A stretch of DNA of 64,000 bases from JBARRO01 sp049644265. Its GTDB lineage: Bacteria > Bacteroidota > Ignavibacteria > UBA10030. The stretch lies in the NCBI GenBank assembly GCA_049644265.1, contig JBARRO010000005.1, forward strand, positions 37,732 through 101,731. The letters run 5' to 3'. The translations under genes were made by a program, and so were the position numbers. Below are positions 34,425-43,395 of this stretch, in pieces (the stretch's first letter is position 1; each line of letters opens with the position of its first letter). The notes under the pieces are model-generated. The model was not told the origin of the DNA, searched no databases, and saw only the letters and a program-made list of their open reading frames with translations.

Positions 34425-35405
34425 TTAATGGCTGACATTCTCCAAAAGTTTTTCGACGATTTGCAGCGGGGTGACACCTTCCGCCTCCGCATTGAAGCTT
34501 GTTACCAAACGATGGCGCAGCACGGGGCCGGCAATGGCCTTCACATCGTCGATGTCGGGGTTGAAACGGCCCCTGAGGATCGCCCGTGTTTTTGCGCCCA
34601 AAATGAGATACTGCGACGCTCTCGGTCCCGCTCCCCACCGAACCCAGTTCTTGATGAAGGAAGGGGAGGAGCCATTTGGCCGCGTGTTGCTCGCCAGCTG
34701 CACAGCAAATTGCACCACGTTCTCGGCAACCGGCACCCGGCGCACGAGGTCTTGAAATTCCATAATCTCTTTTCCGCTCAACACCTTCCTGACATTCGGC
34801 TGGTAGAGACTCGTCGTCGATTTCACAATCTGCACTTCTTCCTCGAACGACGGGTAGTCCAGCCAGAGGTTGAACATGAACCGGTCAAGCTGTGCCTCCG
34901 GGAGCGGATAGGTGCCTTCCTGCTCGATCGGGTTTTGCGTCGCCAACACGAAGAACGGCTCATCGAGCACGTGGGTCTCGCCCGCAGCGGTCACATGATG
35001 CTCCTGCATCGCTTCAAGAAGCGCCGATTGCGTCTTGGGCGGCGTTCTGTTAATTTCATCCGCCAGGATAATATTCGCGAAAACCGGGCCGCGCACAAAC
35101 TTGAACGACTTTGTTTGTGTGGAGACGTTTTCTTCGATGATTTCCGTTCCGGTGATGTCACTCGGCATCAGGTCGGGAGTGAACTGAATGCGGCTGAATT
35201 TCAGGTCGAGCGATTCGGCAAGGGTTTTTATCAGAAGCGTTTTCGCAAGTCCCGGCACCCCGATGAGGAGGCAGTGTCCCCGCGAGAGAAGCGAGATCAA
35301 GAGCTGCTCAATCGTGCTTTCCTGGCCGACGATCGCCTTGCTGATTTCCGCCCGAACATCCGAGTAGGCTTTGGCTAATCTCTGAACGGCTTCGACGTCA
35401 CTCAT
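34425..35405 (-). CDS. MoxR-family AAA ATPase
   Basis: A 326-residue cytoplasmic AAA+ chaperone. Walker A is GVPGLAKTLL, Walker B is ILADEINRTPP, sensor I is LATQNPIEQEGTYPLPEAQLDRF. MoxR proteins remodel VWA-domain partners; the VWA protein gene lies two genes downstream. No DUF58 gene is present, although it is usually part of such clusters. The ATG at 35405 is preceded on the sense strand by nine C residues and shows no normal ribosome site; a TTG five codons upstream is the alternative. Confidence 0.92.
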   Translation of the reverse strand: MSDVEAVQRLAKAYSDVRAEISKAIVGQESTIEQLLISLLSRGHCLLIGVPGLAKTLLIKTLAESLDLKFSRIQFTPDLMPSDITGTEIIEENVSTQTKSFKFVRGPVFANIILADEINRTPPKTQSALLEAMQEHHVTAAGETHVLDEPFFVLATQNPIEQEGTYPLPEAQLDRFMFNLWLDYPSFEEEVQIVKSTTSLYQPNVRKVLSGKEIMEFQDLVRRVPVAENVVQFAVQLASNTRPNGSSPSFIKNWVRWGAGPRASQYLILGAKTRAILRGRFNPDIDDVKAIAGPVLRHRLVTSFNAEAEGVTPLQIVEKLLENVSH

Positions 35406-35414
35406 GGGGGGGGG
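35406..35414. repeat. Nine-base homopolymer (G9 on plus, C9 on sense) at the MoxR start
   Basis: The run touches the ATG of the MoxR gene, in the place where a ribosome site would be. Such runs are prone to slippage and could change the TTG-ATG frame relation or spacing. Confidence 0.6.
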
Positions 35415-35444
35415 TAGCAATGGGTAGTTAGTTTTGGAGAAAAT

Positions 35445-35550
35445 CGGTTTTGAGTTTCTGGTTTCTAGTTTCTAGAATTCCTCAAAACTTCAAAACGAAG
35501 CTCTAAACCCGAAACCTTAAACTCGAAACCCGAAACTTCAAACTCGAAAC
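35445..35550. repeat. GAAAC/GTTTC-type inverted repeat
   Basis: Left arm (about 35449-35474) is built of GTTTCTAG units, right arm (about 35502-35550) of CCGAAAC and CTCGAAAC units, facing each other around a short loop. It fills the spacer between the MoxR gene and the first PpiC gene. Confidence 0.6.
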
Positions 35551-35561
35551 TGCTTATCGTC

Positions 35562-36839
35562 TTATAATCTGCTTTCCCAATAAATATTCTTCTTCAATTC
35601 TTCCACCCATTCGTTGTTCTGACGATTTCGTTTCAAGTACAACGCAAGTTGTTCGAGCCGTTTGTAATCCTGGTCGAAGCTCGTGGGATGAGCGGGGATT
35701 TTCTTTCGCATCAGAACGATCTGGTATCCATAGGACGTACCGAGCGTAACCCGCGTTGGCTGACTGATCTCGCCGTCCTTCAGGTTCTTCACTTCCTCCA
35801 TGAACTCCGCTGTAAGCTGTTCAGGGGTCAACGTTCCCAGATCTCCGCCGGTGGCTTTCGTTTCCTCGTCTTCGGAATAGCGAGTTGCCAGGTCTGCAAA
35901 CGGAGTTCCCTTCAGAACGCTGTCGCGCAGCGCCCGCAACTGCTGCACTGCCGCCGAATCACTCGCCGGCCCTTTTTCGATGCGCATGAGAATATGCCGC
36001 GCATGGACGGATTCCCCCCGCCGGCCTACAAGTTGAATAATGTGAAAGCCGAACTGCGTCTTGATGACGTTGGAGATCTCGCCTTCCTTCAGGCTGAACA
36101 CCGCTTCCTCAAACTCGTGAACATAATCCCCGCGCTTCGCCCATCCAAGATCTCCTCCGTTGGCCGCCGTTCCGTCGATGCTGTAGCGCCTGGCGAAATC
36201 TGCGAAGTCGCCGCCGGCGCGGATGCTGTCGAGAATCGTCTCCATCCGCTTCTTGGTACGCTGCTCAATCAGTGTGTCCGCCTTTGGAACGATAAAAATA
36301 TGGCTCATATCGTATTGATCGGGCACCTGCGGAAGGCTGTCCTTGTAAGCCTCGTAGAATTCCTCGACCTCCCGTCGCGACACGCGCAGGTTTGCCTCAC
36401 GGTTCTGGCGGATTTTCTGAACCAGGAGTTGCTTTCGCATCTCGTCCCGAAATTCCCGGCGGATCCGGCCGATCGGTTTCCCGTAGGTCTGTTCCACTCG
36501 CGCTTCCGAACCGAGCTGCCGGACAAGATTTTGAATCTGCTGGTCGAGTGTGCGTGAGACTTCGTCGTCTGTGACCTCGATACTGTCGATCAACGCCTGG
36601 GCAAGAATGAGCTTGTCGGTAATCATCGCATCGAGTACCTGTTTCCGGATTTCCGGCTTGGTGACGTCGATGTTATTCTGCATCCCGATGAAATGGATCC
36701 GGTCCTCGAGCTCGCTTTGCGTGATGATTTCCTTGTCAACCACCGCAACAATGCGATCGATCAGCGTCTGACTCCGCACCTCAGACGCGCCAAGTACGAC
36801 GAGCCAAATAATGGCAGTCCTCCAAACAGCATTCCTCAT
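35562..36839 (-). CDS. SurA-type periplasmic peptidyl-prolyl isomerase with two parvulin domains
   Basis: A 425-residue protein: signal peptide (1-23, ending VRSQ), a SurA N-terminal chaperone region (about 25-165, IDRIVAVVDKEIITQSELEDRI), then two PpiC domains (about 175-270 and 275-380), each with the YSID/YSED-GGDLGW pattern of the family. It assists folding and delivery of outer-membrane proteins. It lies three bases after the next, upstream gene, so the three folding factors form one operon. Confidence 0.9.
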   Translation of the reverse strand: MRNAVWRTAIIWLVVLGASEVRSQTLIDRIVAVVDKEIITQSELEDRIHFIGMQNNIDVTKPEIRKQVLDAMITDKLILAQALIDSIEVTDDEVSRTLDQQIQNLVRQLGSEARVEQTYGKPIGRIRREFRDEMRKQLLVQKIRQNREANLRVSRREVEEFYEAYKDSLPQVPDQYDMSHIFIVPKADTLIEQRTKKRMETILDSIRAGGDFADFARRYSIDGTAANGGDLGWAKRGDYVHEFEEAVFSLKEGEISNVIKTQFGFHIIQLVGRRGESVHARHILMRIEKGPASDSAAVQQLRALRDSVLKGTPFADLATRYSEDEETKATGGDLGTLTPEQLTAEFMEEVKNLKDGEISQPTRVTLGTSYGYQIVLMRKKIPAHPTSFDQDYKRLEQLALYLKRNRQNNEWVEELKKNIYWESRL

Positions 36840-36842
36840 AAC

Positions 36843-37751
36843 CTACTCCTGAAACTTCAATGACACGGTATCGGACCCTGAAGGGCTCATGAAGACCTCA
36901 ACAGAATGTTTTGCCCGCAGGTTCTCAACGAGCGTGTTATAGAGTCTCTTGCGTTTTTCGATGGCGATTCTCCCACGGAGCTCCTTCGCCATGTACTGCG
37001 CGTCCGCCTGATCGCCCTGTCGCCCAAACTTCCACACCACGAGGATATAATATCCGTTTGGCGTGTTGACGGGAAAAGATGGTGTCCTGGCGGGGCTGTT
37101 GACTGCAACGCGCCACAATTCGGGCGGGTGAAGTGTCGCCTGCGAGTGATAGACCGAATCGGACGTGGTCAGAATCGCTTGGCCGGGGTCGCTCACCTGC
37201 GTCAGCGCCTGATGCCACGATGTTCCCTTCAATACCGAATTGCGGAATGTGGTCGCCCCGTCGCGGTCGGAAAACAACACATAGCTGACAAGGGCAACGT
37301 CCTGCTGCAGGACAAATTCCGGCTTATGGGATTCATAATAGCCGGCAATCTCATCGTCTCCCGCCCGTTCACTGGAGTCCGAATAAACTTCCTGTTCCAA
37401 CAGCGCTGTAATGGCAAGTTGCCGTCGGATTTCCTCCAGCCTCGAATTCATAACGTCGGTGCGGTCGAAACCCCGCCGCACAGCTTCCCGATACAGCAGC
37501 TCATCGGTCAGCCAGCGTTGAACAAATTGCTGCAATTGTGCCTGAGAGACGCCGCGGGAGGTGTCGAACCGCGCCCGAATCTGCTCCAGGGTTAATGTCT
37601 CGTTATCGATACGGGCGATTGCTGTTCCGCCGGTGTCGCGGGTGCGGCAGCCCATAGCCAATAGAAGGAAGCAGCAGAGGAGCATCCCCGACGGCCGCAA
37701 AAGTCGACTGGATCCCTGAGCGCCATGTGTTGCGTTACTGGCCAGGTCCAT
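36843..37751 (-). CDS. PpiC/SurA-like lipoprotein with degenerate parvulin domain
   Basis: A 302-residue protein. I place the start at the ATG at 37751, which overlaps the upstream gene by 17 bases; an ATG at 37685 would also keep the lipoprotein signal. The lipobox is LLAMGC, so the mature protein is anchored to a membrane. IARIDNETLTLEQIRARFD is the usual SurA/PpiC N-terminus. The following part (about 165-260) has the layout of a parvulin domain but lacks the clear GGDLGW and SHIL elements, so isomerase activity is doubtful and a chaperone role more likely. Confidence 0.78.
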   Translation of the reverse strand: MDLASNATHGAQGSSRLLRPSGMLLCCFLLLAMGCRTRDTGGTAIARIDNETLTLEQIRARFDTSRGVSQAQLQQFVQRWLTDELLYREAVRRGFDRTDVMNSRLEEIRRQLAITALLEQEVYSDSSERAGDDEIAGYYESHKPEFVLQQDVALVSYVLFSDRDGATTFRNSVLKGTSWHQALTQVSDPGQAILTTSDSVYHSQATLHPPELWRVAVNSPARTPSFPVNTPNGYYILVVWKFGRQGDQADAQYMAKELRGRIAIEKRKRLYNTLVENLRAKHSVEVFMSPSGSDTVSLKFQE

Positions 37752-39759
37752 TTGCTTTCTTAAAGGCCTCCCCCAACACATCCTTGTTAATCGCGACTCC
37801 GAACTTCCTCTTTAAGGATTCAACCCATTCCTGCTCGCGCTGTTTTGAAGCCAACTCCTGGTAGCTGCTGGAGAGCTCCGGTCCGGCTTCTTCGAACGTT
37901 TTCAACCGCGGGCCTTCGCGCTCAAGCACTTTCATGATGGACCATCCCCCCTGGTACCTGAAGGGAGCGGTGACGCTGTCGACTTGCATCGTTGAAGCCT
38001 TTTTGGAAAGATCATTCAAGCCGTATGGCTGGAATCCCCAGACGCCCGATTTCTCCCGATACCCCTGGCGCATCGTATGCTCTTTGGCAACCTCGAGAAA
38101 ACCTTCGCCGCTCTGAATGAGCCAATTCGCAGCCTTCACGGCAGAGTCTGAAATGACATAGATCTCCGCAAAATTCACTCGCTCGGGCCAGCGGTACTTT
38201 TCCTTTGTCGTGTCATAGTATGCTCTGAGCAACGAGTCGTTCACCGTCAACTTTTTCCAAATCTCATCCTGTTCAATCCTGTACAACAGCACTCCGTCTT
38301 CGTAGTCCTGCATGAGCGCGGCAAACGTAGGGTGTCGTTCCGGAGCCCGACGGGCATGTTCCTCAAGAGCCTGCGCATCAGCAAGCTGGCCAACTGCTTG
38401 TTCAATCTTCGCCGGCGTCAGGTTCCACATCCTGTAGTCGGGGCTGGAGCTCATCTTATCCAAAAACCCTTGAACCGACATTTTAATAGACGTCGAGTTT
38501 ACAAGGGTTTTCTGTTTCATGTCGCCCGGCAGGCTGACATCCCACGCCGAATCTGCCGGCGTCCTGGTTGTATCAAATGAAGCACCGAGTCTGTCCTCAA
38601 GGCTGCTGTCGATCGTTACACCATATCTTTTTCTCAGGTCTCGCACATACCGTTCATAGTCTGCCGGATACCGTTGCTGCTGATAGGTGTTCCGGAGGTC
38701 CTTTTCGAGGTCGGAGAACGGAGGGAGAGGTTTTTTTTCAGTCACTTTAAAGATATGGAACCCGTAGGGAAAACGGACCGGCTCCGTAATCGAGTCGATA
38801 GGGATTGCAAAAAGAATGCTTGCCAGGTCGGGAGAGATGCGTTCCCGCTCATAAAACCCGAGGTCGCCTCCGCGTCCAACGCTTCCCTGATCACGGCTAA
38901 ACTGCGTAACTGCCGTCTGGAAATCCATTCCCCCTTTGAGTTTCCGGTAAACCTGCCAGGCAGTATCCCGTACCGCCGCAGTGTCTTCCAACGTGCGCGA
39001 AAAAGTCAGAAGAATGTGACTCAACTTGATTGCTCCGGGATTGGCGTGCCTTGCCGTAAGCTCAATAACATGGTATCCGACCGAAGACCGCACGGGGGTC
39101 TTTGTGTACTCCCCGGGCTTCAGGGCATAGCAGGCGTCTTCGACCTCAGGTGCGAGACGGCCTGTATTAAAGAACCCGATATCGCCTTTGTTAAATGTTG
39201 CCGTCGGATCTTCGGAATATGCCGAGGCAAGCGTGTCAAACTGAATTTTCGGAAGAAGGCTGACAACCTTCATCGCCCTGTTGTATGCTGTGAGGGTGTC
39301 CGCAGGGCTTGCATCCCGGGCAACCCGGATGAGAATCTGGCGGGCACGAAGCTCTTCCTGTTTGTGGTCGTACATCTTCTGCACCATCGGTGCAATCAAT
39401 TCCTTTTCGACCATATACGCTTGAGCCACAGACACGCGGTAGGTTTCCAGTTCGTTCTGGACGGACGAGTCACGGAGGAGCCCCTGCGCATGGGCCTCCT
39501 GAACTTTGAGCCTGAACTTCAGCAACAGGTCAAGGTATCGCTGGCGGTCTTCCGGTTTGGATTGGACACCCGCATCCCACCCTCCGTTGTTCTTCGAATA
39601 ACTCTGCTCAAATTCGTCGAGCGTTATCTTCTCATTCCCAACGGTTGCCACAACCGGTTTCGAGGCACCGCAGCCGGTCATCAGGACCATGCCCCCGACA
39701 GCCAGAATCGGTGCGGAAAATCTCAGGATTTTCTTCCATTTCTTCATGTCTGTGCTCAT
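37735..39759 (-). CDS. Large PpiC-type lipoprotein with two parvulin domains
   Basis: A 674-residue periplasmic isomerase/chaperone. Lipobox VLMTGC near residue 30; then ATVGNEKITLDEFEQSY, the SurA_N-like start. Two PpiC domains lie at about 135-245 (RARQILIRVARDA..., KGDIGFFNTG) and about 250-360 (LSHILLTFSRT, GGDLGFYERE). A further, more diverged PpiC-like part is at about 500-660. It heads the operon of three folding factors, which fits a need to move many barrel and T9SS proteins through the periplasm. Confidence 0.88.
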   Translation of the reverse strand: MSTDMKKWKKILRFSAPILAVGGMVLMTGCGASKPVVATVGNEKITLDEFEQSYSKNNGGWDAGVQSKPEDRQRYLDLLLKFRLKVQEAHAQGLLRDSSVQNELETYRVSVAQAYMVEKELIAPMVQKMYDHKQEELRARQILIRVARDASPADTLTAYNRAMKVVSLLPKIQFDTLASAYSEDPTATFNKGDIGFFNTGRLAPEVEDACYALKPGEYTKTPVRSSVGYHVIELTARHANPGAIKLSHILLTFSRTLEDTAAVRDTAWQVYRKLKGGMDFQTAVTQFSRDQGSVGRGGDLGFYERERISPDLASILFAIPIDSITEPVRFPYGFHIFKVTEKKPLPPFSDLEKDLRNTYQQQRYPADYERYVRDLRKRYGVTIDSSLEDRLGASFDTTRTPADSAWDVSLPGDMKQKTLVNSTSIKMSVQGFLDKMSSSPDYRMWNLTPAKIEQAVGQLADAQALEEHARRAPERHPTFAALMQDYEDGVLLYRIEQDEIWKKLTVNDSLLRAYYDTTKEKYRWPERVNFAEIYVISDSAVKAANWLIQSGEGFLEVAKEHTMRQGYREKSGVWGFQPYGLNDLSKKASTMQVDSVTAPFRYQGGWSIMKVLEREGPRLKTFEEAGPELSSSYQELASKQREQEWVESLKRKFGVAINKDVLGEAFKKANGPGQ

Positions 39760-39886
39760 CTTTTACTTATCGTGAGTTAAAAAAGTAACCAAAATTGGCC
39801 TGCCAAGCAAGGAATTGTCCGAAAAGTGCCCAGTTTGGTCGCACTCAGTATCGCAGACTAATTGAATGAGGCGCTGAGTCCGAAAA

Positions 39887-39914
39887 CAACAAAGCCCTTC
39901 ACAGAAGGGCTTTG
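39887..39914 (-). terminator. Rho-independent terminator after the DUF4340 gene
   Basis: A perfect stem, AAAGCCCTTC (39890-39899) / GAAGGGCTTT (39903-39912), is followed on the minus strand by GTTGTTTT. It ends the GldA-GldF-GldG-DUF4340 unit. Confidence 0.75.
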
Positions 39915-39933
39915 GCGGTCACTCGGGGTGCGT

Positions 39934-40833
39934 TTACGTCTTCGACTTGATGAGATCCTTCTTCCGTTTCAGGAGCTGCGTGGCCTTCCACGATTCGAGG
40001 ACATACCATTGCGGCGATGAACCGGATTGCACGTAATACTTTCCCTTTTCTTTTTTGAACGCGAATCGAATCTGATTTCCATTGAAGGAAATCTGCGCCA
40101 TCAGTTTTGGTGCGAGCGTGCTGTCGAGAAAGTCGTCCGCCTGAACGCTCGCAAGAGATCCCAGAAGACTTGAAACTGCCGTCAGCTGCGTGGAATCTTT
40201 CCCGATCATCCACACACTGTCTTTTTCTCCAAGCACAAAGGTCGTATCACCGTACTGGAACTTCACATCCTTGATCGACTCACGTGGCGTCGTCAGGATG
40301 GTCTTATCCCTCCAATCCTTCAACGGCCGGCTGAGCACGTACCCGAATGCGCCTTCTGCAAGAACAACATCTTTCGAATTCGCTACGCGCACATACGTAT
40401 CGGTATAGGTGCTCGTCGCCTTGCCTATGACCAGCGAGAGTTTCTCGGCGCCATGTTCATACACCTTCACGAGTGTGCCCGTGCTGTCGACCTGAAAGAG
40501 TGAGTACTTGTCCGGATTACTCGAGACAATTCCCTTTCCTTCGAGTATTTTGAATTGATGAATCGCCGACGCGACGTTGCCTTGGTCGGCCCTGAAGTGC
40601 ATGGGGGATTCGACAAACCATTCCGAGCCTTTCTTTTCAAGCACAACGCTTCTGTCGGGCGCTTTGACCTCGAACTTGTCTACAGCAATTGAATCAATCT
40701 GGGCAAGCAGTCCCGAGCTTCCCGATGACGCGCTCTGCTCACCGGGCTTTTGCATCACGAGATATGCCACCAGCAGGAGGATGGCCAGGACGGCAATGAG
40801 GACGTAGGTGCTGCGTTTCATGGGTTTGTGCAA
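39934..40833 (-). CDS. DUF4340 protein of the GldG cluster
   Basis: A 299-residue protein with one N-terminal membrane helix (about 8-27) and a periplasmic part made of repeated strand-helix units, such as VLEKKGSEWFVESPMHFRADQG and FVLGEKDSVWMIGKDSTQLTAVSSLLGSL (the DUF4340 repeat). DUF4340 genes commonly follow GldG-like ABC genes in Bacteroidota and beyond, and this gene lies six bases after one. The molecular role is unknown; an extracytoplasmic partner of the ABC unit is likely. Confidence 0.85.
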   Translation of the reverse strand: MHKPMKRSTYVLIAVLAILLLVAYLVMQKPGEQSASSGSSGLLAQIDSIAVDKFEVKAPDRSVVLEKKGSEWFVESPMHFRADQGNVASAIHQFKILEGKGIVSSNPDKYSLFQVDSTGTLVKVYEHGAEKLSLVIGKATSTYTDTYVRVANSKDVVLAEGAFGYVLSRPLKDWRDKTILTTPRESIKDVKFQYGDTTFVLGEKDSVWMIGKDSTQLTAVSSLLGSLASVQADDFLDSTLAPKLMAQISFNGNQIRFAFKKEKGKYYVQSGSSPQWYVLESWKATQLLKRKKDLIKSKT

Positions 40834-40839
40834 ACAGGA

Positions 40840-42387
40840 TTATAGTTGGCTCTCGAGCGATTTTTTCAACGCAACGCGTCTCCGCCAGCGGAGAAGCCCG
40901 TACCCGATGATAAGCAGTGGCGGAACGATGATGTTGGCATACTTGAGCATTTTCTTGGTACCGTCGGAAACCTGCTCCAGGGGCGGTTGCGCAATATCTT
41001 TCGACCGGATGGTGATCAGCCCGGCGTCGTCGGCAAGATAGTCGACAAGATTCTGGAAGAAGGTAAGATTGCCGCGATCGCCCAAGTACTCGTCCTTGAT
41101 GAAATCGCCATCGCCAACGACGAGGATTCTGGTTTCCGGGCTCCGGGTGAGCGTGGGCGCGGGCTGCTTTCCTTCAAAGAAGCTCTTGAATGACCCTCCG
41201 ACAATCGCTGCCAGAGGAATGCCGGATTCGGGCAGGTCCGTGGCTGCGTACCTCTGGAACGGATCGATCATCATAAATTCCCCGGTCTGCCTGCCGCTCC
41301 GCTTTGAGGAACGAATCAGGACCTCTGCCTTCAGACCCCTGGACGCGGCGGGACTTGTATCAATGGAGCTCACAAAAAAGAACATCAGGCTCTGCAGATC
41401 TTTGACGATCGAATTGTTCCGGTTGAAATCGGATGGGCTCGGAAAATAGGGAAAGGGAATCTGGCTGCGTATTTGGAACGGCCCCTGCATTTGTGAAACC
41501 GTGATGTTCGCGCATTGCGCGTCCCGGACGAGGTCGCTGTTCAGCCGAACGCCATAATTCTCGAGCATGTCCTGGATCCCGAGGTTGACCGGCTGCGCAA
41601 ACCGCTGCTGAAGGTTGGCATTGATGGTGTTCAACAGGAACGCGACCTTTCCTCCGCTCATCAGATACTGATCGATCGCGTACTTGGAGCTGTCGCTGAA
41701 TTTTGTCGCGGGAGAAATCACAAGAAGCGCCGCGAGGTCGGTCGGGATCGGGGTATTCTTGCTTAGATCGACGGGCTCGAGGGTGTATTGCTTCGTAAGT
41801 TCTTGATTTGCCCGTTGAAGATTCTGCAGCGTCGGTTCCTGGTGGCCCGTGGTGTATCCAATTTTTTTCTTCGTGTGTGCGGTCAGGCGCTTGATCGTGC
41901 TGCTGATGTCGTACTCGAGGGAGCTCAGGTTCTGAATGACCGGAAGAATCTCCTTCTTATCCTCATAGAGGAATACAAGACCCAGGTAGGCACGCACAAC
42001 TTCAAGCTTGTCCTCTTTCACGACATTGACCTGCGCAGGCGGAATTCCCTGCTGCTGCGCTTCTTCCTCACCCTTCTGACCCTGGGGATTGATGAACTCG
42101 AATTGGAGACTGCCTTTCGAGTACGCACGGTAGTCGTTCAGGATGTCCAGAACGGCGCGCCGGTTGCTGTTGTACGGAGCAGGCAGGTCTTCTGTAAAAT
42201 ACGCTTTGACCGTGAGGCGGTCGTCCAGCGACCCGACAAGCCTCTTGCTCGCATCGGAAAGCGTGTAGACCCGCTCCTTCGTCAGGTCCAGGCGTCCGAA
42301 CACGCGAACAGAAATGAAGTTGACGACGACAAGGATCCCCAGAACGAGCAGAACGCGAATCAGGGATTGTGTTTTCTTACTTCTCAT
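40840..42387 (-). CDS. GldG-like ABC-transporter auxiliary protein
   Basis: A 515-residue protein with an N-terminal helix (about 7-27), a large periplasmic domain and a C-terminal helix (about 480-500) with a basic end (RWRRRVALKKS). FISVRVFGRLDLTKERVYTLSDASKRLV is the hallmark start of GldG/ABC_transp_aux proteins. In Flavobacterium, GldA, GldF and GldG are linked to gliding; in many non-gliding bacteria the same trio exists with other unknown roles. The spacer to the permease gene contains dispersed repeats (42409-42490). Confidence 0.88.
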   Translation of the reverse strand: MRSKKTQSLIRVLLVLGILVVVNFISVRVFGRLDLTKERVYTLSDASKRLVGSLDDRLTVKAYFTEDLPAPYNSNRRAVLDILNDYRAYSKGSLQFEFINPQGQKGEEEAQQQGIPPAQVNVVKEDKLEVVRAYLGLVFLYEDKKEILPVIQNLSSLEYDISSTIKRLTAHTKKKIGYTTGHQEPTLQNLQRANQELTKQYTLEPVDLSKNTPIPTDLAALLVISPATKFSDSSKYAIDQYLMSGGKVAFLLNTINANLQQRFAQPVNLGIQDMLENYGVRLNSDLVRDAQCANITVSQMQGPFQIRSQIPFPYFPSPSDFNRNNSIVKDLQSLMFFFVSSIDTSPAASRGLKAEVLIRSSKRSGRQTGEFMMIDPFQRYAATDLPESGIPLAAIVGGSFKSFFEGKQPAPTLTRSPETRILVVGDGDFIKDEYLGDRGNLTFFQNLVDYLADDAGLITIRSKDIAQPPLEQVSDGTKKMLKYANIIVPPLLIIGYGLLRWRRRVALKKSLESQL

Positions 42388-42408
42388 TTTTTCCTTGGAG
42401 AGGCTCTC

Positions 42409-42452
42409 GGAATCTTTCCTGGTAACTCTGGGCGGGATTCTGGGAGTCTTTC
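42409..42452 (+). repeat. 44-bp dispersed element, copy 1
   Basis: This 44-base segment begins GGAATCTTTCC and ends GGGAGTCTTTC. It matches the reverse complement of 43307-43350 at about 35 of 44 positions, so one gene (the ABC permease) lies between inverted copies. Confidence 0.6.
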
Positions 42453-42460
42453 ACTTTATT

Positions 42461-42490
42461 TCTTCGTGTTCTTCGTGCCCTTCGTGGTTG
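42461..42490. repeat. CTTCGTGTTCTTCGTGCCC-type repeat arm
   Basis: Three tandem copies of a unit like TTCGTGnn(C/T) within the spacer between the GldF- and GldG-like genes. Same family as 43285-43304 and 43365-43391. Confidence 0.55.
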
Positions 42491-42506
42491 ATAATCCCTT
42501 CGTTGT

Positions 42507-43259
42507 TTACCATTTTCGACGTTCAAGTGAAACAACAGAAAGATAGAGCGTGAATCCGGCCATCGACACGAAATAGACAAGGTCGCGGGAATCAATAACG
42601 CCCCGGGCGATATTCATGAAGTGGAAATCCATCCCCAGGTATTCAACTACGCTCGTCAGCATCTCCGGCATGAAGATGAGCACCTTGTCGAGCAGAAAAA
42701 GCGTCAGAATCAGGAAGATCCCGAGGATAAACGCAATGATCTGATTTTCCGTCAAACTCGAAGCAAACAGCCCAATTGCGATCGAGACACCCGCCATCAG
42801 CATCAATCCGAAATACCCGCCAATCACCGGACCGTTGTCGACCGAGCCAAGAAATGCGATCGTGCCGTAATACAAAAGAGTCGGGAGCAGAGCGACGCCG
42901 ACGAGAGCCCATGCGGCAAGGAATTTTCCGAGGACAATTTCAACATCGTGCACCGGTTTGGTTGTAAGAAGCTCGATCGTCCCGGATTTCTTCTCTTCCG
43001 CGAGGAGGCGCATGGTAATGGCGGGAATGACGAACAGGAATATCCATCGTGCGATCTCGAACATCTCCCGCATCGAAGCCATGTTGATCAGGAAGATGTT
43101 GCTCGCGTAGAACCACCCGATGATCGCGAGAAACACCACGATCACAACGTACGCAACCGCCGAGTTGAAGTACGACCGGATTTCTTTCCGGAAAATTGTT
43201 CCGACGTTCTTGAAGTTGCTCAGAAACGCTTTTATGTCAATTGCAAAAGTTCGTTCCAT
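42507..43259 (-). CDS. GldF-like ABC-2 type permease
   Basis: A 250-residue inner-membrane protein with six helices. The opening TIFRKEIRSYFNSAVAYVVIVVFL and the central RLLAEEKKSGTIELLTTKPV are the marks of ABC-2/GldF permeases. It should pair with the ATPase encoded next (136 bases upstream) and with the GldG-like protein. The substrate of such systems is unknown. Confidence 0.88.
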   Translation of the reverse strand: MERTFAIDIKAFLSNFKNVGTIFRKEIRSYFNSAVAYVVIVVFLAIIGWFYASNIFLINMASMREMFEIARWIFLFVIPAITMRLLAEEKKSGTIELLTTKPVHDVEIVLGKFLAAWALVGVALLPTLLYYGTIAFLGSVDNGPVIGGYFGLMLMAGVSIAIGLFASSLTENQIIAFILGIFLILTLFLLDKVLIFMPEMLTSVVEYLGMDFHFMNIARGVIDSRDLVYFVSMAGFTLYLSVVSLERRKW

Positions 43260-43284
43260 TTCTTCCTTATGAGAGACCTTCCTT

Positions 43285-43304
43285 GAGTGTCCTTCGTGGT
43301 CCCC
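43285..43304. repeat. CCTTCGTGG-type repeat arm
   Basis: GAGTGTCCTTCGTGGTCC-like unit in the spacer between the GldA- and GldF-like genes. Confidence 0.45.
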
Positions 43305-43306
43305 TG

Positions 43307-43350
43307 GAAAGACTCCCGGAATCTCACCGAGAATTACCGAGAAAGGTTCC
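43307..43350 (-). repeat. 44-bp dispersed element, copy 2 (inverted)
   Basis: Starts GAAAGACTCCCGGAATC. It is the inverted counterpart of 42409-42452, and is itself flanked on both sides by TTCGTGG-type repeats, as is copy 1 on one side. Confidence 0.6.
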
Positions 43351-43364
43351 GGGGGTCTCTCTTA

Positions 43365-43391
43365 GTGCCCTTGGTGTCCTTCGTGGTTCGT
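43365..43391. repeat. CCTTGGTGTCCTTCGTGG-type repeat arm
   Basis: A second arm of the TTCGTGG family, just before the end of the ABC ATPase gene. Confidence 0.45.
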
Positions 43392-43395
43392 GGCT

